This document shows, piece by piece, positions 38,633 to 46,500 of a DNA stretch of 64,000 bases (position 1 is the stretch's first letter; each line of letters begins with the position of its first letter). A model generated the notes under the pieces. The model worked only from the letters and a program-made list of their open reading frames with translations. It did not search any database and had not been told where the DNA came from. The stretch covers positions 1-64,000 of the forward strand of contig JBJXEW010000054.1 of NCBI GenBank assembly GCA_046156035.1. The letters run 5' to 3'. The position numbers and the translations under genes were made by a program. The stretch comes from JAEUIX01 sp046156035. GTDB lineage: Bacteria; Planctomycetota; Phycisphaerae; Phycisphaerales; UBA1924.

Positions 38633-41600
38633 TGGAGTCCGCAGGACCCAGCACACGGAGCGTGCGACGGATCGGCCTGGTCCTTGCCCTCGGCTGCGCG
38701 CTGGCCGCGGCGGGCGTGGTCGGCTTCTTGCTCGTGCGTGCGCGCAGCGCGCCGGGTGTTGACCCCGCGCTTGCCAACGCGACCAGCGGCATCACCAGCG
38801 CACCGCCATCGGTGGATGTGGCGGAGGTGGGGCTGAAGAACGCCGGGCGTGCCCGCTTTCAGTTTGTGGACAAGCAGGACCCCTCGCGCGTGCAGGGTGT
38901 GATGGAGTGGGCGTCCTTGGACCCGCAGGGCGGGGGCAGGGCCCTCGTCACCCAGCCGCGGGCCACGATCTTTCTGTCGGGCGGGCGTCTCGCTCATGTG
39001 CGCGCCGCGCGTGGGCGCATCTTCACGCCGCCGCGCAGCGACCAGCCCGAGAGCGGGAACTTTGAGGGCGGCGTCACGATTGCGCTCTTTGAGCCCGGTG
39101 CCACCGGGTCGGTGGATGTGGAGCACGACCACCCCGCGGCCACGCTCTTCACGCCCGGTCTCGATTTCAACCTCACGCTGGGCGAGGTCGTGGCCCCGGA
39201 CCAGTTCCGCTTCAGCACACCCCGCATCGAGATGGCGGGGCGTGCCCTGCGCATGGTGGGCAACCAGGTGCGGCAGCAACTGGAACTCTTCGAGGTCGAG
39301 ACGACCGATTACGTGCGCTTCTCGGCTGGCGGCGACGGCCTGACCCAGAGCACGCCCGCCGCGGATGAGCCCCTTGTGGACCGGCCGCGGCCTGACGAGG
39401 CGGTGGCGGCAGAGCCCGGGGTGAACAGAGAGACCTTCTATCGGGCGGTGCTGGACTCGCGTGTGCGCCTGACGCGCGCGGGTCTGACGGTCTCGGCCGA
39501 TCGCCTTGAACTCTGGGCCGCGCTCGTGAACAACACCTTGGCCCCGAGCGCTCGGGGCGCTCGGGCCCAGGGAAGCGGGGGGCACACACCACGCGCAGCG
39601 ATCCGGCAAAGGGGCGCGTTGGGTGCGCCGCGGGTCGTCTTCGCCGCGTTCCAGCACCCGCAGGCTGGCCCAGGGTCGGGCATTGACCCGCGTGCCCAGG
39701 AGCCGGAGAGCCTCTACGAGGCGCAGGGCCAGCAGATCGAAATGACCTGGGTCGGGCCGCTGACGGTGAAGCCGCTTGAGCAGCGGCCAGACGAGTTGGA
39801 CCACGATGAACTGGCGATCAGGCTCACGTCGGATGAGACCGGCCTCGTCACCGCCACCGACGACGCCGCGGGCCTGCGTGCCCAATGCTCGTGGCTGGAT
39901 TACGGCGCGACCTCGCGAAACCTGGTGCTCAACGGCACCGGCCCCAAGGGCGTGGTGCTGAGCGGCGACGGCCGTGGGCGGCTGGAGGTGCCGATCCTGG
40001 CGGCCAACCTGGGCACCGGTGCCGTGGTGGTGCAGGGCCCTGGCGTACTCCTTTCGGCCAGCGAGGACCGCGCCGGCCGGAGAACGCCCGCCGAGAGCGC
40101 GGCCCGTTCCCGTCAGATCTCATGGAACCGCCAGGCCGAACTCTCGCTCGCGGTCGCGGACGGGTGGATCACCGACCGCATCAAGGACGCGGCCTTCACC
40201 GGCAAGGTGCTCGCCGAGGATGCACGCGGCTCGCTGGTTGCGGGGTTTGTCAAGGCCCACTTCGAGCCCGAGGTGCCGCGCGGGACCGACGTCGCGGCCG
40301 GTGATGGTGCCGCGGCGGTGTGGCTCTCGCGTCTGGTGGCCACCGACAACGTGGCGGTGGAAACGGATCAGGCGGCGTCGCTCAGGGCGCAGGCGCTCGA
40401 CGTGGCCTTTGCACCTTCCACCACCGGCGGCACGCCGGACCCGGTGTCGCTCGCGGCGACCGGTGATGTCTCCGCCCGGCGCGAACAGTGGCGGCTCGAT
40501 GCGGGCGTGCTGAACGCCACCCTGGTGCGAGACACGGACGGCATCGGCGTCTCCGCGGTGCGGGCGCAGACCGATGTGCGGCTGGTGGGCAATCGGCTGA
40601 GCGTGCTGGCGGATCGCTGTGAGGTTGATGTCGCGGCTGAACGCGCAGAATTGTGGGGCCGTCAGGGCACGGGCGAGCCCGAGACCCCGGTGAGCATTGC
40701 GCGAGACGGGGGCGCCGTCTCCGGCCCGCACATGATCGTGGACGGGCAGCAGCGAGACCTGGTGGTGAACGGGCCGGGAGCGTTCCGCTTCGTTCGAGAC
40801 CGGGCTGCGGGCGGCAGTCCGGCCGGAGAAGACGGCCTCGGTTCGCCCCTTGCGCCGGCGCTCGCCTTCCGTCGCAGCCAGCAGGTGCGCGTCGAGGCGA
40901 CATGGACCACGCGCCTGCACGTGAACGAGGATGCGGGCACGGTCGAGGCAGTCGGATCGGCCACCGCCGTGAGCAGCCCGAGTTCCGCCGAGGTGGACAC
41001 GCTCAAGGCCGATTGCATCACGCTGGCCTTCACGCCCGTTGAGCGTGCGGCGGGCGGCGCACCGGGCGTGGGCGCTGGGGCCTCGCGCCCCGGCGACCGG
41101 TTCGACGCGCCTTCGCCGGCCGCCAGCCGCCGCCGGCTGCTGCGCGCCCAGGCCATCGGCAGCGACGCAAGCCCCGCCAGCGTGGACTCTCGCCGGTACA
41201 CCGAGAGCGTGGGCAACGTCGAGGACCGGACGCTGGAGCGCATCGTGTATGTGGAGGGCCAGCGCATCATCGCCAGCGACGAAGCCTCGACCATCGAGGT
41301 GCCGGGCGCGGGCAAGTTGCTCATTGACGATCGCCGCGCGGGCAAGGGGCGGCCCGCGGCGCGCCAGAGCGTGGGGCCGATCGAACTCTCCGCGTCGAGC
41401 GGCACGAGCGTCTTTTCGTGGAGCGGGGGCTTGAACGTGGACCGCCGCTCCGGCGAACTGAGCATGACGGAGCAGGTGCGCCTGCTGCACCGCAGCGCAC
41501 CGGGAGACCCTGTGACGAGTATGGACTGCGAGCGCCTGAACGCGACCATCCGCGGGGCCGCGTTCGGCGGGGCGGGCTCTGCGGGCCTGGCCGCGCCGGG

Positions 41601-41877
41601 GCAGCAGACCGAACTGCTCTCGGCTCGTGCCGAGGGCTCGGTGGTGGTGCGGGCGGAGAAGGCCCAACTGGTGGCGGACCGCTTGACATACGACGCGCTC
41701 CGGCAGGTGGCCGAGGCCGCGGCCAACCCCGAGAACCGCGTGACCTTCTTCGACCCGGCGAAGCCGCAGCCTGTGACGGCCGCAAGACTCCAATGGGACA
41801 TTCCGCGGAACAAGGTACGAGTAATCGAGCCGTCCGCCGTCAGTGTCCCCGGTGGGGCCAGGGTGCCGGGACGGTGA
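38632..41877 (+). CDS. Giant LptC/OstA-like protein (LPS export, putative)
   Basis: 1081 residues, against about 190 for LptC. The N-terminus has one signal anchor (residues 13-36, IGLVLALGCALAAAGVVGFL), as in LptC. The rest is a chain of beta-rich segments with OstA/LptA-like wording such as RFSTPRIEMAGRALRMVGNQ, LRAQCSWLDYGATSRNLVLN, VLADRCEVDVAAERAELWGR, ERIVYVEGQRIIASDEASTI and GKLLIDDRR near the end. LptC, LptA and LptD all share this beta-jellyroll fold, and LptC is anchored in the inner membrane; this protein may fuse many such units into a long periplasmic bridge. Position right after kdsC, overlapping its stop by 1 nt, is the classic lptC place. No lptA/lptB seen next to it. Assignment rests on fold-like wording and context. 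Confidence 0.65.
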   Translation: MESAGPSTRSVRRIGLVLALGCALAAAGVVGFLLVRARSAPGVDPALANATSGITSAPPSVDVAEVGLKNAGRARFQFVDKQDPSRVQGVMEWASLDPQGGGRALVTQPRATIFLSGGRLAHVRAARGRIFTPPRSDQPESGNFEGGVTIALFEPGATGSVDVEHDHPAATLFTPGLDFNLTLGEVVAPDQFRFSTPRIEMAGRALRMVGNQVRQQLELFEVETTDYVRFSAGGDGLTQSTPAADEPLVDRPRPDEAVAAEPGVNRETFYRAVLDSRVRLTRAGLTVSADRLELWAALVNNTLAPSARGARAQGSGGHTPRAAIRQRGALGAPRVVFAAFQHPQAGPGSGIDPRAQEPESLYEAQGQQIEMTWVGPLTVKPLEQRPDELDHDELAIRLTSDETGLVTATDDAAGLRAQCSWLDYGATSRNLVLNGTGPKGVVLSGDGRGRLEVPILAANLGTGAVVVQGPGVLLSASEDRAGRRTPAESAARSRQISWNRQAELSLAVADGWITDRIKDAAFTGKVLAEDARGSLVAGFVKAHFEPEVPRGTDVAAGDGAAAVWLSRLVATDNVAVETDQAASLRAQALDVAFAPSTTGGTPDPVSLAATGDVSARREQWRLDAGVLNATLVRDTDGIGVSAVRAQTDVRLVGNRLSVLADRCEVDVAAERAELWGRQGTGEPETPVSIARDGGAVSGPHMIVDGQQRDLVVNGPGAFRFVRDRAAGGSPAGEDGLGSPLAPALAFRRSQQVRVEATWTTRLHVNEDAGTVEAVGSATAVSSPSSAEVDTLKADCITLAFTPVERAAGGAPGVGAGASRPGDRFDAPSPAASRRRLLRAQAIGSDASPASVDSRRYTESVGNVEDRTLERIVYVEGQRIIASDEASTIEVPGAGKLLIDDRRAGKGRPAARQSVGPIELSASSGTSVFSWSGGLNVDRRSGELSMTEQVRLLHRSAPGDPVTSMDCERLNATIRGAAFGGAGSAGLAAPGQQTELLSARAEGSVVVRAEKAQLVADRLTYDALRQVAEAAANPENRVTFFDPAKPQPVTAARLQWDIPRNKVRVIEPSAVSVPGGARVPGR

Positions 41878-41900
41878 GCCGCTCTTCGCTACGCTCGCTC

Positions 41901-42794
41901 ATGGGGCGGCGCGGTCGGTGCTGGCGGGGTGTGGAGCGTGGCCTTGCCGCTCTCGGCGCGGCGATAGTGATCGCGGCGTGCGGGCCCCCCGCAGCGCGAA
42001 GCGAACCCGTGCCCGGAGTGGTTGAGGGCACGTATCAGGTTGGCGCATTGGCGGACCGCCACGTTCGGTATTTGCGCGCCGGCCCGAGCGACTCGCCCCG
42101 TGTCATCTACATTCACGGCACACCCGGCGATGCCCAGAACTGGCTGGCCTATCTCGAGCGGCGCGTGTCCGGCTTCGAGGCGTGGGCTATCGACCGGCCC
42201 GGCTTCGGCGGTTCTTCGTTGGCACGCCAGCCCGGTCACGCCGGCGGCACCAGCATCGCCGACGATGCGATCGAGAGTTTCGCCGCCCAGGCCGCGGCCG
42301 TGGAGCCGCTCCTCGTGCGGCAGGGCGGGAGATGGCCCGTGCTGGTTGGCCACTCGCTCGGTGGCCCCATCGCCTGTCGCCTCGCGGCGGAGCATCCCGA
42401 CAAGGTCGCAGGGCTGGTGATCCTGGCCGGGTCGCTCGACCCGGAGCACGAAACGCTGGCGTGGTACAACGAGGTGGCGGAGTGGTCGCTCCTGTCATGG
42501 ATGCTGGAACGCTCGCTCCGCGTCGCCAACCGCGAGGTGCTGGCGGCCAAGAAGGAGACCACCCTGCTGCAACCCCTGCTCAGGAACATCCGCTGTCCGG
42601 TGGTGATCGTGCACGGGCGGAAGGACGATCTGGTGCCCTTCGCCAACGTCGCGTACATGACGCGCGAGTTCACGGGGGCCGCGAGCGTGCGCGTTGTGGA
42701 CCTGCCGGACGCGGGCCACTTCTTGCCGTGGGCAGAGGAGGAGCACGTTCGAGAGGCGGTGGAGTCCATGCTGATGGGTGAGGGCAAGCCCTGA
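41901..42794 (+). CDS. Lipoprotein alpha/beta hydrolase
   Basis: 297 residues from ATG 41901; a GTG at 41874 overlapping the previous stop (GTGA) would add 9. The signal ends in a lipobox-like GAAIVIAACGPP, so Cys27 is probably lipidated and the enzyme is membrane-anchored in the periplasm. The alpha/beta-hydrolase fold is complete: oxyanion IYIHGTPGDAQNW, nucleophile Ser in VLVGHSLGGPIACRLA, Asp in HGRKDDLVPFANVAYM and His in VDLPDAGHFLPWAEEEH. DRPGFGGSS also matches the family. Substrate unknown; last gene of the LPS operon, so an envelope lipid or ester is plausible. Confidence 0.85.
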   Translation: MGRRGRCWRGVERGLAALGAAIVIAACGPPAARSEPVPGVVEGTYQVGALADRHVRYLRAGPSDSPRVIYIHGTPGDAQNWLAYLERRVSGFEAWAIDRPGFGGSSLARQPGHAGGTSIADDAIESFAAQAAAVEPLLVRQGGRWPVLVGHSLGGPIACRLAAEHPDKVAGLVILAGSLDPEHETLAWYNEVAEWSLLSWMLERSLRVANREVLAAKKETTLLQPLLRNIRCPVVIVHGRKDDLVPFANVAYMTREFTGAASVRVVDLPDAGHFLPWAEEEHVREAVESMLMGEGKP

Positions 42795-42908
42795 TCGAGC
42801 GTGCGCAACGGTGCGAGGGGGGTTGTACACTCACGCAGCGAGCGCTCGTGCGCCCGCGACTGTTCGCCGTTTCGTCGTCACTTTTACTTTGCTCAAGAGG
42901 GTTTCACG

Positions 42909-43484
42909 ATGCTCATGTCTGCTCCTTCGATTCGACGCGCATTGCAGGGTGCCGTGCTGCTGGGTGCGTTGGCTGCCGCGCCGATGCTGGTGAGTGCGAC
43001 GGCCGCCGGCCAGCCCGCTGAGGGTGGTGCTCCGCCTCCTGCGCAACCGGGTGCTGGCGGGCCGCGCCCCGGCGGACCCGGCGGACCCGGCGGCCCGGGC
43101 GCGCGAGGGCCCGGAGGCGCACGCGGGCCGGAGATGTCCATTGAGGGCGCGATGAAGGTGATGAACGGTGGCTACAGCCGCCTGTCAGCGCAGATCACCG
43201 ACCCCACCAAGGTGGAGGAGAACCTGCGGATCGTCGGCGAGATGCAGCGCGGCTGCGTGGTCGCCAAGAACCAGTCGCCCAAGCGGCAACTTGAGAAGGC
43301 GGCCGACGACGCCGAGCGCACCCGTCTGACGGAGGACTTCCGGCGTCGCCTCATCGCTCTGGCGAGAAAGTTGCTCGATGTCGAGGCCGACCTCCTGGAC
43401 AAGAAATTCGAGAGCGCCCAGAAACACCTCGACGAAGCGCACGACATGGGAGATGCCGGTCATGAGGCGCTCAAGGTCGAGTGA
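42909..43484 (+). CDS. Secreted helical protein with Gly/Pro-rich linker
   Basis: 191 residues. AGAGGG precedes the ATG at 42909 and a signal peptide follows (IRRALQGAVLLGALAAAPML, VSATAAGQ). Residues 38-75 are a Gly/Pro/Arg-rich, collagen-like linker. The last 115 residues are predicted helical: EGAMKVMNGGYSRLSAQITD, VEENLRIVGEMQRGCVVAKN, RTRLTEDFRRRLIALARKLL, FESAQKHLDEAHDMGDAGHE. The four-helix pattern with a late HxxxH region recalls cytochrome b562-like proteins, common in planctomycetes; axial heme ligands are not certain. TACACT at 42825 is a possible -10 box, giving an 80-nt leader. Confidence 0.6.
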   Translation: MLMSAPSIRRALQGAVLLGALAAAPMLVSATAAGQPAEGGAPPPAQPGAGGPRPGGPGGPGGPGARGPGGARGPEMSIEGAMKVMNGGYSRLSAQITDPTKVEENLRIVGEMQRGCVVAKNQSPKRQLEKAADDAERTRLTEDFRRRLIALARKLLDVEADLLDKKFESAQKHLDEAHDMGDAGHEALKVE

Positions 43485-43564
43485 GGACTGATCAGCGGCC
43501 GGGAAGCGTGATTCGACGTGCGCACGGGCACCCGGGGCCCACCGCTTGTGCTGGTGGAAGCCCG

Positions 43565-43570
43565 TATACT
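43565..43570 (+). promoter_or_regulatory. Putative -10 element TATACT
   Basis: TATACT 26 nt before the GTG start of the cyclase-like gene; a weak -35 (TTGTGC at 43546) is only 13 nt away, so the promoter is uncertain. Confidence 0.3.
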
Positions 43571-43596
43571 TCGGCTCCGCAGCCCAAGGCGCACAC

Positions 43597-46500
43597 GTGA
43601 ACGAAGAACGCCTGTTTATTGTCTACACCGACATCGTCGGCCACACCCGGCTGATCGACCGTGTGGGTGTCGGCTTCCGGCCCATGCGCCGCGTCCATGA
43701 TGAGTTGTTCCGCAGCGCGGCGGAGGGTGCGGGCGGCGCGTTCTGCAGCGTGGGAACCGGCGACGGCTTCTACGCGGGCTTCACCACGGCCGGTGCCGCG
43801 CTCGACACGGCCCTGACATTCCGCAGGCGCCTGGCGGCGACCGACTGGGACCAGTACCTGAGCGACAAACTCAAGGGGCCGGAGAACGCCGTCAAGGCGC
43901 GCGTGGGCATCCACTGCGGGCTGGTGAAGGTTCGCTACGCGGGCACCCAGGCGGTGGACTTTGACGGCCTGCCGCGCAACACGTGCGACAAACTCTGCGC
44001 CCTGGCCAAGGGCAACCAGGTGATCCTCTCGCGCGAGGCGTGGGACGAGGTCCGGCTCACGGCCACCGGGGCGAGCGCACTGGACAGCGCGGCGTTCGGC
44101 TTCTTCAAGCCCAAAGACTGCAAGGAAGTGGTGGAAGTCTTCGGCGTGGCCGAGGCTGGTGCCGAGATTGGCGCTTGCCCCGAGCAGCCCTCCGAGTACG
44201 GGGCGGTGATGTTCACGTACATCGATGAGGCGCTCGAACTGCTCGACCGCATGGGCGACGGTCGCTTCGAGGATCAGTTCATCCGTCTGGAGGGCGTGCT
44301 GCAGGAGGTGCTGAAGAAGCACGCCCCGGGTGCGTTCATGAAGCGCCTGGGCAAGGACGGCTTCCTCGTGGCCGCCGACACCGACCTGGACATCGCGCGG
44401 GCCGGGCTGGAACTGCGCCGTGCCGTCTTCACCATGTACCGCAAGGGCGAACTGGCGACGATCCTCAAGACGGGCGCCGACTGCGGCAGCGTGCACTTTG
44501 AGTACGGCCCGCGTGGACGGCAGGACGTGCGCGACCAGCCCTGCAACATCGCCGCGAAGATCGCGGGCAAACTCTCCAACCGCTGGCAGTTCCTCCTGAG
44601 CGATCGGGTGAAGCGCAACGCCCACTCGCGCCTGTCCGACCGGGATGAGTACCAGTGGGTCTCGCTCGGCCGGCGTGACCCGGTGGGCAACGGTGAGACG
44701 TTCGAGGTGATCGACCTGCGCGACACGCGGGTTCGCACCGACGAGCGGCCCGTGCTCTGGGTGGACGTGTCGCACGTGCTGCTGCAACTGGGCGGCATGG
44801 CCGAGGCCCTGAAGAAGGACCTGACCAGACGCCTGGGCGAACTCTTCGACCGCTCCGCCGGCTCCTGCAACGTCAAGCCGCTCAAGGCGGACCACCCTGC
44901 CGGCTTCTACGCGGTGTTTGACGATGTGCTGGCCGCCTTCGACACCGCGGTGGATTTCCACGCCGCGTGCGTGGCCGAGCCTTGGGAACGCACCATGGCG
45001 GGCCTGAAACGCCGCCACAAGCGCGACAGCCTTGCTCGCGTGGGCCTCATGCTCGGGCAGGTGACCACCGCCGTGACCAACTCATGGGTGGATGCCCCCG
45101 AGGGGCCGGGTGTCGATGCCGCGCGGCAGATGATGGGCGCTCAGGCGGGCCCGGGCGTCACCGTGCTCGTTGGCAACTCGATGCGCAACGCCGTGGAGGC
45201 CCGGGTCGCGGACCTGCGTGGCCTCGGCTCTGATGCCCGCGCCGGTCGCACGCCCGCGGTCTTCACCCCCGTCCGCACGCCCACCGAGTGGCCCGAGTCC
45301 ATGCTGGGCAAGGTCTGGGGTGTGGAGGCCGAGTCTGGCGCGATGGGGAACATCAACCCGGTCGTGAAGTGGGGGCTCCTTGCCGCGGCCATTGCCGTGG
45401 TGGGCACCGTCGGACTGGTTGTGTTTCAAACCAAGATGGGCAAAGATGGGTCGGGCCCGTCCTTCATTCAGGGCGGCCAGGCACCCGAACTCACGGAAGC
45501 CAATCGAGCGCTGCAAGATGCTCTGGCTGCCACGACCTCGGCTCTCGACAAGGAGCCGCCGAAGGCCGCTTTCCGGAGGCTGGTGCTGGAGGGCGTGAAG
45601 TCCTCGGCCGCCAACCTGCTGCTCACTGAGAACGGCAAGCCGTTCGCCAGCCAGCGCTTGATCGTGCCGGAAATCAATCGTCTGGCCGCGCTGACGGCGC
45701 TGCTTGCCAAGCCCGGCGTGTGGACTCCGATGGACGAGGCCGCCGCGGCGAAGGACTACCTGCAAGCGGCAAACGGCGACCAACTCCGCGGGTGGAGCAC
45801 GGTGGGCGCCGACGCGCAGGCCTGGGCGGCCGGTGTGGTTGACGATTACACCCCCTACACGGGCGCAACCACGGGTGGCCGCGCTGCGTGGGACCAAGCC
45901 CTGAGAAATGCACGCGCGGCACTCGCGACCGACGGCATTCCCCCCGAGAGGCGGGCGAGCCTGCAGAACGGGTTCGAGGAACTCATGGGCCGCGTGCCCA
46001 ACGAGTGGGACTCGCTGGCGATGGTGCGGCGGTATCGCGCGAAAATCGACAGGGTTGCATTGAGTCTGGACGAAGCGGCACAGGCCCTGACGTTGGCCAG
46101 CAACGAGGCGATCAAGACAGCCAAAGTGACGCCTGCCGGCCCGTCTCCCGTCGAGGCGGCACTTCGGGATCGGTTGAAGCGAGACCCCTTCCCCGACGAT
46201 GCGGCCGAGAAGAACCTGTTTTGGCGCGTGGTGGTTGTCGGGTGGGTGAGCGGGCAACTTGCCCGAGGCTCTGCCGATGCCGCCGAGTTGACCAAGAAGG
46301 TGGACGCGATTGAGGCCGCGCTCAAGTCCGCGGTGGAGAGAATCGAGAACCAGGACCCGGAGCCTCTCCCTGCAATGCTCAGCCCTGAGTGGCGAGAGGT
46401 GTTCGGCGAGGTGTGCGCAACGGCCCGCGAGAGCGTGCGGAAGGCGTTCTACGACGGGCTCCAGGCGGCTCCGAGTGTGGAACCGAGGCCCGAGGCGATC

